DNA of 64,000 nt, taken from NCBI RefSeq assembly GCF_042242105.1, contig NC_092024.1, forward strand, positions 4,493,001 to 4,557,000. The letters are read 5' to 3'. Positions 24,524 to 36,665 of the stretch are shown here, piece after piece. Position numbers and translations under genes: made by a program. The notes below the pieces were generated by a model. The model saw nothing but the letters and a program-made list of their open reading frames with translations, had not been told where the DNA came from and searched no databases. Positions within the stretch are counted from its first letter, which is position 1. Each line of letters begins with the position of its first letter. The DNA is from Pempheris klunzingeri. Lineage: Eukaryota > Chordata > Actinopteri > Acropomatiformes > Pempheridae.

Positions 24524-27500
24524 ATGGACAACATAGCACCAGACAGGAGGGATGAAGCGCACACAGACTTTCTCTACTGTGATGGAGCTATCACAGAGGT
24601 TCTTAAATTTGGCTCCTGTCAGTTACACTCGGGATGCAAGGTGCTTTTTCTCATCATTCCAGGTGAGCTAGTAGTGAGTTAGGCAATGTTCTGTATTCAT
24701 ATAATCCCGCGGGTCACAATTTAGAGGTCTTTCACAATCAGCTCACGTGGTGGCCCTATCCTTTAGAGGGCCCCTTTGTTCAAATATAGACTGAAGACCT
24801 TTATTATGTTACTGTACTTGCATGGTGCACATTTCTAAATAGAATCACCACAAACTGACTAATGCACAGAAGTGTTGGTGGTAATGGTGGTTGGTAGGAG
24901 TCAGTAGGGGCCCAATAGCTACATTTGGCTGCAGGGTTCCCACCCATGACTGTAGCGACTGGAATGGTCAATAGTGGCCTGGAACAGCAGTTCAGGTTAT
25001 TTTAGGCAGAGCTATTTGAAAAGTGAGTCCCAGGTCACACTTAAACATTGCTCTCCATCATAATGTAAAGTGGACTCAGAAGTTGTCAGATACAAAATGT
25101 ACATTGTCAGTAAGTTTGGAATCCACTGTTTCATTGATTGTCTTCTTTCCTTCAATAACGGCTATTTGAACTGAAAAAACTGTACAGTTAAGACGCCATA
25201 TGTATTATTTACATTTTAAAAAGTTTGGCTCAAAAAGCAGGACAATTAAATCATTCAGATGTCCATTTAGTCCATGTTCCCATAGTGCTGCATGGAGAGA
25301 GCACACAGCTGTAACCATTGTTTCCTCCCATATACCTTTCATTTTAAATGAGTTTTCCAGTCCAGAAAAGGGTAGATGATCCTAGTTTACTGAACCACAA
25401 CGGTTTCATTTGGCTCTACATTTTTTGAGTTTTACTTTGGGACCTCTGCAGTTTATTCACTGGTTGCACACAATACGTGTAAACTGTTATTTGTCAACCC
25501 ATGGCATGTTCAGCTGATATTTCGTGATACAGTTCCAGTAATGCTAACCCTAGACAGCTTTGCTAAAGCTACACGTTAGTTTCATTCCAGCTGGTTAAAG
25601 GTGTTATTTTGCACTTAACACTGAACACTGGTTTAAATCTGCACAGATTTTGAAGCTAAGCTTCCAATTTCTTTTACCAGTGACTGTGGATTTCTTCTAT
25701 TGTTATTTAACTGTTGCTGTTAAAGAACCTTTGTCTCTTTCTGCCCTTTCACTTGTCAGCCTGGTTAAACCATTGTACAGTGTTTTGTTCTTCATGTACC
25801 AAACATTACTTTACATACTAACAGCCATTTGCAAAGAGACTTTTCTACAATCTGAAAGTATGAAAAACATAGATTACTGTGTAAAAATGTACTGAATCAA
25901 AGTTTCTGTGGCAGGCAATTCCAAACTTTTGAACCGTACTGTACAGTTTGGAAAATGTAAAGAATAGAGAAGGTTTGTCTTTGATTTTATTGTTTTGAGA
26001 CTGAAAGGTATCATGAACGCTTGAAAATGAGAAACACTGTTGCAGGCAGAAGACCACCGGTTTAAATTACAGGGTATTAGAAAGAATCCAAACATTGAAA
26101 GTGAAATAGCACCTGTGCCCTTCTTTAGGTATGTGAGGAAATATGCTAACCTTCCGCTGCCTTCCACACAGGTAACCCAGGTGTAGTGGGCTTCTATAGA
26201 ACCTTCATGCAAACACTTCACAGTATGTTTGGATACCGCCACCCAGTGTGGGCTGTGAGCCACGCTGGCCACTGTGCACCACCAGACTTCATGGACATGG
26301 TAGAAAGTATGATTCATTTTCAAATTCACCAGGGCTCCCACACTGTGCATTGTATTCACAATACATCTGAACACGTCATCCAGAATGCGTAGGCAAAGAT
26401 TCTCTGTAGCTAAACACGTCGCATTTGAAAGAAGACATAAACATTAAAGTGGGAATTTAATTCAGTGGAGATAAGGTCCACTCTAAATCTGTTTCTCCAC
26501 AGATGCCTCCTCAGCAGCAGAAGGTGACGTGTTTGGTCTGAATGGGCAGATCGAACACAAGCTGGCCTTCCTCAGGAAACATGTACCCAGAGACACCAAC
26601 CTGGTCCTGGTGGGGCACTCCATCGGGTGTTACATTATCCTGGACATGATGAAGAGAGATCCCCAACTCAAGGTTTTCTTACAATCTGTCTTTTTTTTTT
26701 TTTTGGAGGAAAAAAGCATCACATTTAACCTTGAAAATTGCCCCCCAGTCCACAGGGCAGTATAATAAAGAGGATATAGTGACACCTGTGGCTAAAAACA
26801 TCTTAAACAGAGCAGGCTGTCAGGTGCTGTTAAAACACCCCTCCAATGTCTGGTCGTCATGCTAAAAGAAAGTAGATTAAATTACATAAAAACTCCCTTT
26901 TTATATTGAGGGGGTTTCCATGATTACATCCTATGATCTGCCTATTTTCTATTGGGATATTTTATGTCGCCCGTTGTTTCTTGATTACAGATTATGAAGG
27001 CCATCATGCTGTTTCCCACCATTGAGCGCATGGCTCAGACTCCTCAGGGGAAGGTGATGACCCCGGTGCTGTGTCACATGCGTTATGTGGCCTACCTGCC
27101 TCTCTTCCTGCTCTCTCTGCTGCCCGATGGCCTCAAAGCCGCCCTCATCAAACTGGTGTTTGGCGGCATCCGCTCTCTGGACCACGCTGTAGTCCAACCC
27201 ACTGTAGGTTTACTCAGTGGAGACTGTGCAGGTTGGTCATGCTTTCTGTTTTACTCCTGTGATGTTCCCTTTTCACTGAGGATGTGTTACAGTGATTACA
27301 GGCTAGGTGGGGACTTGTTTTCCAAGCACATCATTCCACCATTTACACTGACTACTCAGCTGGCGGTCAGGTAGATAGACAGATGTACTTTATTGATCCC
27401 AGACTGGGAAAATGTGTGCTGTTGTAAATTGTACGTCAGCTGTGGTTTGTAGAATTTGAAATGTTTAAACAACAGGTGAAAAGACAGGAGAGGACACAAG

Positions 27501-28616
27501 GGGCCAGATTTAGCGCGGCCACAAGACTAGACACTAGACATATTCTGCAAGGGAGGGAGAGCTCACAGGCTTAGTTCAGAGGTGGGATTTCTGTAAATTC
27601 TCCTATTACTTTGCAGAGCTGCAGTTCAATTTGACCCTGGGTGAAAAACTGGCTCAAAATATTATTATAATAACTTTAAATCTAATTAATCATACGGTAG
27701 GGAATGTTAAACACATTCATGGGCGCCTAAAAGGAGATGCAGTGGCATGATAAGATGTAACAGATATATATATATAAAAATCAAATGTAATGAATGCTGT
27801 TACAGTGCAGACATTGTGTTTGTTGGTAACATTTGTTCAACTTTTCTTTCTAAGAACCGGTTGAATGGCCCCATATTCAATTTGCATGTCTTCTACCACC
27901 ATAACCTTCTTTGTGATTCCTGTAAATCCATCTGTGCCATGTTAACATCTGGTCTTCAGAGGTGGAGAATTTGCACAGAAATTGTGTGAGAATACATAAT
28001 CAGCCTCCCCAGCAGTGATCAAAAAGCATCACAAAAAGAAAAAAACTACTTTTTTTTTAATCAGCTGTGTAAAACACATTTTACAGACGTTTCAAACGGC
28101 AAGTCTGCATGTCGGTTAATACTTCTAGCATGTTTAGAAGACAGTTAAGCTGTGACAAGGCCACTGAGACTTTGCTTCTCTTTGTAGCCAATGCCATGTA
28201 CATGGGGGCTCAGGAAATGAGGAAAGTTCTGGAAAGAGACAATATAACCATCGAGAAAAATCTTAAAAAGGTGAGAAACATAACATACCATAACATAAAA
28301 ACCTCATGACATATAAAGATGCTTGAGTTATCACTTCACGGTTTACTTGTGACGTCTTCTTTTCAATTGCTATTGTGCGTTTAAACTAGAAATCCGCTGC
28401 AAACCGCCTGTGTGCTCTCATTTTCAGCTCATATTCTACTATGGCGCTACAGACCACTGGTGTCCTGTTCAGTACTATCATGACATCAAACAGGACTTCC
28501 CACGTGGAGATTTAAGACTTTGTGAGAACGGATTCCGCCATGCCTTTGTCCTGGATGCTGGAAGAGAAGTTGCCAAAATGGTGGTGGAATGGATCAGTGG
28601 AGATTTGAAGACATGA
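24524..28616 (+). CDS. ldah: Lipid-droplet-associated hydrolase (LDAH / C2orf43)
   Basis: Alpha/beta-hydrolase that associates with lipid droplets and is linked in the family to cholesterol-ester and triglyceride turnover. Coding exons: 24524-24662, 26172-26306, 26503-26672, 26991-27231, 28188-28270, 28428-28616. Phase closes across all junctions, giving 318 residues (human 325). Visible features: an IIPGNPG oxyanion-loop-like motif across the first junction; SHAGH in exon 2; GLNGQIEHKLAFLR followed by the nucleophile elbow Gly-His-Ser-Ile-Gly in exon 3; FPTIERM in exon 4; and a C-terminal YYG-TDHWCP segment with a late His in RHAFV that can complete the triad. The ATG at 24524 is chosen because an earlier ATG at 24519 hits a stop after five codons. 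There is no signal peptide. The gene follows apob on the same strand and converges on gdf7. Confidence 0.96.
25889..25970 (+). repeat. 80-bp dispersed repeat, copy 2 (ldah intron)
   Basis: Second copy of the sequence at 22194-22272, in the long 24663-26171 ldah intron. It has GTACTGTACAGTTTGG inserted relative to copy 1, and that insert is itself nearly palindromic. Confidence 0.7.
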
Positions 28617-28736
28617 GTTCATCCTTCTCTCGCCGTCTTCTCCTCTGCCTGTCTGACAGGAACACCAATGGTAACGCTCAGAGTCCAGAGCAGGCGCTGA
28701 GTGTTTCATTAGCTGAAATCGTGGAATGGAATTGAG

Positions 28737-28742
28737 AATAAA
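28737..28742 (+). terminator. ldah: ldah polyadenylation signal (AATAAA)
   Basis: Canonical AATAAA 120 bases after the ldah TGA. It is the first such hexamer downstream and gives a short 3' UTR. Confidence 0.75.
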
Positions 28743-29320
28743 AGCAAGCTCACATATAACACAGACGGTGTTATAATAGAAATAATTTTAATATATTTTG
28801 GTCAATACAGTGGCATTATTTTGATCACAATAAGCACAATAAATAATCCAAATGTGACATGACAACTGATATATTTTAAGTATTTTTACTTGTGTATAAG
28901 AAATGATACAAGATCCAATGAAACTAAAACATATTTTAAATGAACAGAGTGTTGTTTTGACTATATTATATAGATTCAGCCATCCATCTCCAAGGCAACC
29001 ATTAAATGCACTACTGTAGCACATGTAAGTATGTAAGTATACGGCAAGTGTTAATCCTTTAAGTCGTTTTGCTCTTATGCCACTTTTATTTTCTATTCTT
29101 TTTCACATGCACAATGGTGTAGGTGGGAATTCGTGCTTTCCTTTGTATGGTGACTTAAACATCATATATGCACTGGGGGAATTCATCTTACACACCTTTT
29201 TATTTTTCATATATTGTATTTTTCAGTAGTTGACTTTCACTGTGCAGTGACACATCAGAGCAGCTTATAGTTGTAATGGGATCTGACTGGTGGCACTTTT
29301 AGGATTCCAAGCCCAGTTTG

Positions 29321-29350
29321 AATTAAATTAAATTAAATTAAATTAAATTA
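29321..29350 (+). repeat. (AATTA)n microsatellite
   Basis: Six tandem AATTA units. Confidence 0.95.
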
Positions 29351-29825
29351 AAAATTGAATTCACTAAATACATAGAGTATTGATAACCAGAGCGAAGTGA
29401 AGCTCACATATTGTTTACGAAGCAAGGCTAAGTCAAATAATTATTATTTTTGAATTAATTTCATTCCAAACTGGTTATTAGCTGAAAAACACAATAACCC
29501 AATTCATACATGTGCTTTACTAACTTGGAACTGGAACACCGTCCTAGTTATTGTTTTGTAACAACTAATCTGCTGAACAAGTGATGACAAAAGGTTTAAC
29601 CAACAAAGGAAAGCCACTGTGTGATAGGTAGCCCTCATACTGAATGTGTGGTTTAGATATTTTCCAGTGTTATTCCCATATAACAGTTTTCTGCTTAAAG
29701 GTATTCTTTTTTAAGAGTTCAGCACTCAGACACTGTGTTTTATCTGATTGACAATCATCTGGCAACACATATGCGAAATCAAGAAATCCAGCTTTGAGGT
29801 CATTTTATAAAGCAATGTAAAAGAA

Positions 29826-29831
29826 TTTATT
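29826..29831 (-). terminator. gdf7: Candidate gdf7 polyadenylation signal
   Basis: TTTATT on the plus strand reads AATAAA on the minus strand, about 245 bases past the gdf7 stop codon. Confidence 0.5.
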
Positions 29832-30075
29832 GTTCTTGTAACAGGTTAATATACAAAACAAGATAATCTGTTGTGATCATAGCTCAGTCTAAATAAGATC
29901 ATTAATATAAGAACAAACATGGTATGTGCACTTAATTATTGCGTGAATGTTATGTGTACATTCAAACGTGTATCGGACACGTGTGCGTGTAAAATAACTG
30001 AATATAACTTTTTCATGGCCGTCTTTTACGGTTAAGAATCTGTCCAGTCTACAGTGTCTTCAGCTGCTCTGTGTG

Positions 30076-32352
30076 CTACCGACATCCACAGCTCTCCACC
30101 ACCATGTCCTCATACTGCTTATAGACCACGTTGTTGCCCGCGTCGATATAGAGGATGCTGATGGGACTGAGTTTGGAGGGGACGCAGCAGCTGGGCGGGC
30201 TGAGACCTGGGTGTATGGAGTTCATGAGGGTCTGGATGACGGCGTGGTTGGTGGGCTCCAGGTGGGAGCGCAGGGGGAAGTCGCACAACCCATCGCAGTG
30301 GTACGCCACGTAGTCCAGAGGGGCGATGATCCAGTCGTCCCAGCCCAGATCTTTAAAGTTCACGTGGAGGGGTTTACGGCCGCAGCGGGTCCTCCTACGT
30401 CCAGCTTTCCCTCCACTACTTCCAGCTACTGCTCCTCCGCCCCCTCTACCACCAGGCGACCGTTTGGACAAGGCTCTTTGGTGATACCTCCTCCGGCGTA
30501 TCTTCTCATCTTTTGGAAAACGTTTGGGAAACCTAAATACGCCTCCCTCATTATTCATCTTCATTATCTCTCTGAACAGATTGTCACTAGTGTCGCCGTG
30601 TGAGAAAGCCACCAGCAGAGCTCTCTCCTGTGGCGGCCGAGTGAGGCGGCCCAACCCCAGAAGCGACGGGTCGGCCACCTCGTTGGTCAGCTCGGACAAC
30701 ACGAGGAGGTGAAAGCAAACCTGTGTTAGTTGTTTGGGATTCTGCTGGTGGGCCCCTATGCTGGGCCAAACATCAAATACCTCCCATTTTGGGAGATTGC
30801 CATCCAGAATGTCCACAGTTTGGGAGGCCAGGAGCTGTCTATCAGAAGCCGGCTCAGGAGCGCACGAGTACAGACGGATGGTGTAGCAGTTTCCTCCGTT
30901 TGTTAGGACACTTAGGAGGTCTAGCGCAGGTTTCCTTAGGATTCTCAGCTCCGCCTTCACCAGCTCATCCATCCTGGGCAGGTTGGACAAGTCAAAGATG
31001 TAATACTGACCACTCTCCCAAGATGGAAGATCTGTTGATGAAGAGGGATTACAATAAGAAATACAACATCCACTTTTGGAACTACTTCTCTTAATGCTGT
31101 TTAAAAGCATACAGAGGACATGACCTCTGGCTGCTTGGTAGCTATACTCAAGACTAGATTACACCTTCACTATAAAACCTTTAGACAGGAAACAGAAGAA
31201 ATACTTTTAACATGCAAAAATGTGTTTAAAAGAACATTCAATTAAGAAATTAGTCAAATAATCAATTAGTCAAATAATCAAGACCAAATTTTTTAATCGA
31301 TTAATCAAAGCAGTGTAAACAGCAAGTGTTTGGGTTTCCACCTGTTGGTCTGACAGCATAAGCAAAGTGAAAATGTTACGTAAAGGTCTGGATAATTTTG
31401 ATGATTACTTTTTCTACAATGTTCTGCTGTACTAAACAAAGTTCATACATTAGCTGCTAACATGAAATGATGTTAGTCGCAGCCCTAAAACGTTTTTTAT
31501 GGTACATAAATGGACCTGCTGGGAACTAATAATAGCAATAAAAACAGCAAATCCCAAAATTTTAATATGGTTTAAGGATGATTAACAAACTATCATAACA
31601 TACTAACTAGTATCACTAGAAAGTAAAAACAAAAGTGATATATATCTGATCTCTGTCTGATCATCTGATGATTTAGAGTTTGTCATTTGTTCTAAATGCT
31701 CACATCATTATATTGCACCCAAATGCATGTATGCAGCTTTGAATGTGATGCTCAGTGTATGTGTGGAGCACATATTGGGAACAACTAATATTGTTTTGCT
31801 TTATTTTATTTATTTATTGCTACTATTTTTGTCTTTGCAGGCAAAACCCAAGTTTTATTGGATCTCTGCTCGGTTTGAGTATGGTTTTTAAACATTTTAT
31901 ATAGTTTACATAATGCTGCTTTACAATAAGACTACCTTTACAAAGGAATTATAAATGGTTCATGATTAGGTTAATCATCAGGGTGTAACCACTTAATAAA
32001 TCATCATAAACAATTATAAACACTTTATAATACAGATTATAATTTTTTTTAATCCCCCTGGGGATTATTAAAGTAATTCTGATTCTGATTCTGATTCAGA
32101 AATAAATGAGAACATCTGAAAAGATCCTGCTACTGCTTACTGCTCATTCATCCTACTAACATGCTACTAACATAACTGCCAAAACGGGAGCTTTATTACC
32201 ATTATTGGGTAACTAAAAACCAACAGAGGCAATAAATAATAATAATAATGATGATAATAATAATAATAATAATAGTGATGATAATAATAATGATAATGAT
32301 GATAATAATGATGATAATAATAATGATAATAATGGTGGTAATAATAATGATG

Positions 32353-32386
<34 letters not shown>

Positions 32387-32879
32387 TAATAATAATAATA
32401 ATGGTGGTAATAATAATGATAATAATAATAATGATAATGATAATTTGTCTACAATTGAAAAACATTTAAATCAAACCAAATGCCAAGTCACAGGAAAGCT
32501 CACAGAAGGATGTGAGAAAAATGTATCTAGCTGTAATATTAAAAAATAATATTTACTCTGTCTTTACTTCCATCTATTACAAAGCCAACAGCTTCTTTTT
32601 ACGATGCTTGAGGAGAATCTTTTAAATGGTGCTCTGACCTGCTCCCTCGTCCACAAAACTCGTGGCTGTGTTCGCAGACCCTCCACCACGTGGGAAGTGA
32701 GCGTCTCCCCGGTGAAGGTCGGACAGCGATCGGTACAGAAACATCATGTAGTCGTGGAGAACCACCGTGCGGTTCAGCGGGCGCTCCCTCCTCCCCACGC
32801 CGCTGTCCCGCGGGGGTCCGGTGGACTCCATCTCGACGCAGAGAGCAATCCAGAGCAGAGAGAGCACAGCCCGATCCAT
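30076..32879 (-). CDS. gdf7: Growth/differentiation factor 7 (BMP12-type), complete, two exons
   Basis: Secreted TGF-beta-superfamily ligand of the GDF5/6/7 group, known for roof-plate and tendon/joint signalling. Exon 1 is 32879-32639 and exon 2 is 31031-30076, joined in phase 1, giving 398 residues. The start at 32879 is chosen because it begins a hydrophobic signal sequence (Met-Asp-Arg-Ala-Val-Leu-Ser-Leu-Leu). The prodomain holds a DYMMFLYRSL segment, the family's (V)xxFMMSLYRSL-type motif. A tetrabasic Arg site (30487-30498) is the likely convertase cleavage point. The mature domain has all seven cysteines of the cystine knot and ends in SCGCR. KPLHV and APLDY favour GDF7 over GDF5/6. 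A Gly-rich linker sits between cleavage site and knot, as in human GDF7. Confidence 0.95.
32233..32447 (+). repeat. (TAA/TGA)n trinucleotide tract in the gdf7 intron
   Basis: Over 200 bases of mixed ATA/ATG/TAA units in the single gdf7 intron (31032-32638). Its open frames (poly-Ile on one strand, Ile/Met on the other) are repeat artefacts. Another repeat end, a TTCTGATTCTGATTC tail, sits just upstream near 32070-32095. Confidence 0.95.
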
Positions 32880-33082
32880 CTGATGCGGACATCCGAGGTG
32901 GAATAAAGAGAGATGGAGACATCCCAAAAAACCCCCTTTGACTCTCGGAAGGGTGACAGAGCATCATCACCCTTCACTTCACCTGTGCCCGCTACCTGAG
33001 TGTAGATGTGCGGGTACACAGCGCCTCCTACCGGAGGCCATGTGGTGGAGAGGCAGGTGAGGAATGCCACCGCAGACACCAC

Positions 33083-33360
33083 AGTGGAAGTCCAAAGATC
33101 CATGGCGGATCCTTTAATTCCCCGGACGGAGGATCCACTCCACTTCTGGGCAACAAGGAAGACGGTTTACCCGCACCTGTATCAACTTGCACTGCAGTTT
33201 CTGTGCACTCCAGCCTCCTCAGTGCTATGTGAGAGGATTTTCTCTAAGGCAGGAGAGAAATTATATCCAAGAAGAGAAACAGACTCAGCCCCCGTGAAAA
33301 CGATACAGACTCAGCCACCGTGGAACAAATCCTCCTCCTAAATAAAAACCAAATAAAATA
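33083..33360 (+). pseudogene. hAT (ZBED-like) transposase C-terminal remnant
   Basis: Encodes a segment of the hAT dimerisation domain: Met-Ala-Asp-Pro-Leu-Ile-Pro-Arg, then DPLHFW, then a VLCERIFSKAGE motif, the conserved (S)ERxFS(x)AG block of hAT transposases. After about 33,265 the frame shifts by one and continues as Val-Glu-Gln-Ile-Leu-Leu-Leu-Asn-Lys-Asn, the usual hAT terminus. N-terminal and catalytic parts are absent. It begins about 200 bases upstream of the gdf7 start codon, on the opposite strand. Confidence 0.8.
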
Positions 33361-33606
33361 ACCTTATATGCGTGTTCATGTGTTCATTTTACCAGTTCAA
33401 AAGCACTTCTACCCCCAGCTCAAAAAAATACATGAGAAATACATATAAGTTACAAGATGATGTATTTAAACTTACCTGTCCACTGGCTAATTAATTACAT
33501 AAGCACATGATATTAAACAGAAGCCGTCAACTCCACTCTGTAGAGAGGGCGACCATAATGAAAGAGTTCATTTCAAGTTGGAGATTCAAGCTGCTCTTCA
33601 TACTTT

Positions 33607-33625
33607 TGGCCACCAGATGGCACTA
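33607..33625 (+). promoter_or_regulatory. CTCF-like motif 1
   Basis: TGGCCACCAGATGGCACTA agrees with the vertebrate CTCF core TGGCCACCAGGGGGCGCTA at 16 of 19 positions. Sequence match only; the motif may be transposon-borne. Confidence 0.35.
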
Positions 33626-34599
33626 AAGAGCGCTGTGTTGAAGGGCTTCAAGTAATGAACCCTTCTTTCGATACAAGCTTCAGTGCTTCAGAAAGCTCCA
33701 CCTGGCCTTCACTAGGGTGATGCAAACAGTCAATGATATCCCCTTCCAGACCTCGCCACCATGACACGCAAAAGGCTGAGTCTGGACTAAGAAAGTCAGT
33801 CAGATCAACAGTTGATTGGCCTCAAAGGACTGCCCACCCCCATACAATGTGTGTCCCGGTAAAAACGTTAATTTCCCAAGTTTTGTCTGTCTAGTATTAA
33901 AAGAACACACAGTATCAGGAAGGCTTTAAGCTGCCTGCTGCAGGTTATGCAAAAAAAATCAAAGATTTCCCTATGCAGGCGTGACCACTGGCGTTTGGAG
34001 TCAATGAGCCAATGATGTCAAACAGTAACATTTAATTGACCCCAAAATACTGACAGGTGGTTTAAAATATGTTTACTGGGCAGAGTCAAACTCAAAAACA
34101 CAGGTTCAATAAAACTAATCATACCAGATTATCATCAGACCAAAGGATGTCAATAATAAAACCACGAGTCCAATGTACAACCCTTAACGTGTGGACCTGT
34201 TTCCTAACGACTGCGTGGGATACAGATTCTCTTTATATTGGACTTTAGAACGTTTCTATCTTTTTACTTTTTTCATAAATTAAATATTTATTTTCATTTA
34301 TACATTTTTTCAATTGCTTTTGTGTATTGTGACCCAGTGACTCCATACCACTTATAGTGGGCAAATATGACATGTATGATTGATATATGTATTACCTGAG
34401 TAACATGTTAACTTCCATCACTCACTTTTAAGGCGAGATACTCCTTGAATTGTGCCTTTTTCTATCTACGAACAAACAATTCAGAATGTGAAGTTATGTG
34501 AGGAGGAGCTGGTGAGGAGAAGCCCACTAGGGAGGCCCACCTGCACTGTGGGACACATATTTCATAGGTTTGGTCGATATGATTGTAGTGGTGGAGGTG

Positions 34600-34619
34600 T
34601 TGCCACCAGATGGCAGTGC
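34600..34619 (+). promoter_or_regulatory. CTCF-like motif 2
   Basis: TTGCCACCAGATGGCAGTGC, in the same orientation as the motif at 33607 and about 1 kb away. It shares the 13-base core GCCACCAGATGGC with it. Confidence 0.35.
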
Positions 34620-34842
34620 AATCTAATGTACTTCCAAAGTGCTTTTCTAGTGTTCTGTATAAGAACACTGTCATGTCTTTTGTATTGAACAATTTACCTC
34701 TTGCAAATGTCACTGTGTCACTGATTCCCAACATTTTTGACTCTGGACTATTTTAAAAAGACCAATGTGTTTCCAGATCCTCTAGAGTTCTAATCACAGG
34801 ATTGGCCTACATGTGGACGAAATTTGTGAACATATAAGATAA

Positions 34843-34938
34843 GATGCTTTAGGCCCCCACAGTCTGATGCAGAGGGTGGGAGGTGTTATCCATGATGGAG
34901 GACAGTTTGGCCAAGATCCTCCTCTCCCCCACCACCTC
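34843..34938 (-). mobile_element. LINE reverse-transcriptase C-terminal scrap
   Basis: The minus strand encodes ILAKLSSIMDNTSHPLH, resembling the (D/N)TSHPLH motif near the C-terminus of several fish non-LTR reverse-transcriptase proteins. It is fused directly to the Penelope-like sequence. Confidence 0.45.
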
Positions 34939-36657
34939 TATGGAGTCCAGGGGGCAGCCACAGACACCGACAACGAGTACTACCAAACCAACAAGACTAC
35001 AGAGACAACAACAGAACCAAACAAAATCCCACACCTGTACAAAAGACACGAACACTACAGCAACAAACTGGAAAATTGGAAGCTAGAACCAAAAAGATCA
35101 ATCTTGATCATAGGCAACTCCAACCTGGACAGACTACCACTAATCCAGGTGGATTGCTATCCAGGGGCTAACCTCTACAACGCAGCCCACCTCCTAAGAA
35201 ACAACTGTGAGACAAACGACAAAGTATGCAGTATACAATTACAAGACAAAAAATACTACAGACCATTACCAAGACCTATCTACCAGGAAACGGGACAACT
35301 AATTTCAGACATTTTGGAAACACTACTCAAAAACGGAAAACTTACAAAAAGACAGGTCTCCTACCTCAAGGGAGAAAAAGACCCAAGACCAAGATACTTC
35401 TACCTCCTACCAAAAATACACAAACCCCCAGAAACTTGGACAGTACCATTCAAAATCCCACCAGGGAGACCCATAGTGTCAGATTGCGGAAGCGAGAGCT
35501 ATGGGATCGCAGAATATCTGGACTCTTTCTTAACACCACTTTCAAACCGACACCCGAGCTACATCAAAAACACTCAAGACTTCATCCAACGCATCCAAAA
35601 GATCAGAACCAAGGAACCATGCTTCCTGTTTACCATAGACGTTAACAGCCTATATACAAACATCGACACCAATCTAGGAATGACAGCCATAAAAAAATGG
35701 CTAGAAAAATACCCAGACGACAACCGACCGGACCAAGAAATCCTACAACTACTCCACCTAAGCTTGACAAGAAACGACTTCCAATTTGACTGACAATACT
35801 ACCTGCAAATTAAAGGAACCGCTATGGGCAAGAAATTTGCCCCAGCATATGCCAACATTTACATGGCGGACTGGGAACAAACGGCACTCACAAAGTGCAA
35901 AAAACAACCGACACACTACTACCGCTACTTGGACGACATCTGGGGCATCTGGACCCACAGCAAGGAAGACTATGATCAATTTGTAAACACTCTCAACCAA
36001 CATCACAACCTAATTACGGTAACACCAAACACACACGACACAGAGGTCAACTTCCTCGACACAGTGACCTTTAAAGGACCAGACTTCAAAACCACAAGCA
36101 CCCTGGACACAAGGGTGTATTTCAAACCCATGGATACACACGCCCTCCTTCACAGGACTAGCTTCCACCCGAAACACACCTTCCGAGGAATCCTCGAATT
36201 TCAATTACTGAGATTCAACAGGATCTGCACAAGAAAGACAGACAGAGAGGAAGCAGTCCAAACCCTTTTCCACACCTTACAGAAAAGAGGTTACCCAAAA
36301 ACCCTATTGAAAACAGTCAAGAAAGAAACCTTCCAGAACATCCAAGAAAAAAAAAACCCACCCGAGGACAAACACATCATTCCACTAATGACCAACTATT
36401 CAACATACGAAGCACAGGCCAACCACAGACTCAAAGAAAACTTCCAAGAAGTATTGGCCGAAACTACAATACCAGAAAGATTTAAGATCATATCAGCCTA
36501 CAGAAAAAATCCAAATCTCAAGGACCTCTTAGTGAGAGCAAAACGTCCGCCACCTATGACACAAAAGACATTCCCAAGAAAACCAAGGACTATCAAGAAC
36601 AGGACTTCAAAAATGACTTACCCCCTACCCGACATCTCACTAAAGCAAACTAACTGC
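34939..36657 (+). pseudogene. Penelope-like reverse transcriptase with premature stop
   Basis: Reverse transcriptase of the Penelope group. Landmarks in order: KIPHLYKR... with a Gly-Asn-Ser-Asn (GDSx-like) segment near 35,120; YYRPL; LLPKIHK (35,407-35,427); GRPIVSDC; TIDVNSLYTNI (RT block A-like, about 35,635); GTAMGKKFAPAYANIYMA (block B); and YRYLDDIWGIW with the catalytic Asp pair (about 35,920-35,950). A TGA at 35791-35793 interrupts the frame just before block B. The N-terminal portion looks shortened by an internal deletion. Confidence 0.88.
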
Positions 36658-36665
36658 ATATATGT
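36658..36665 (+). repeat. hAT target-site duplication, left copy (ATATATGT)
   Basis: ATATATGT immediately before the hAT terminus. The identical octamer follows the other end at 41637-41644. Confidence 0.92.

Larger units (their letters stand above)
28743..30075. other. Convergent ldah-gdf7 intergenic region
   Basis: AT-rich, with no coding similarity recognised. It holds an AATTA pentanucleotide repeat and, on the minus strand, the probable gdf7 3' UTR. Confidence 0.7.
33361..34842. other. Spacer between gdf7 upstream region and transposon block
   Basis: No gene recognised. Two CTCF-like motifs, at 33607 and 34600, lie inside. The sequence is otherwise AT-rich, and some of it may be old repeat. 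Confidence 0.5.

Noticed and set aside
30073..30603. A 176-residue plus-strand frame opposite gdf7
   Set aside because: It is the antisense shadow of the conserved gdf7 mature domain, which explains its length; no independent motif is seen.
32202..32469. Long poly-isoleucine / isoleucine-methionine open frames
   Set aside because: They arise from a TAA/TGA trinucleotide repeat in the gdf7 intron and have no gene-like composition.
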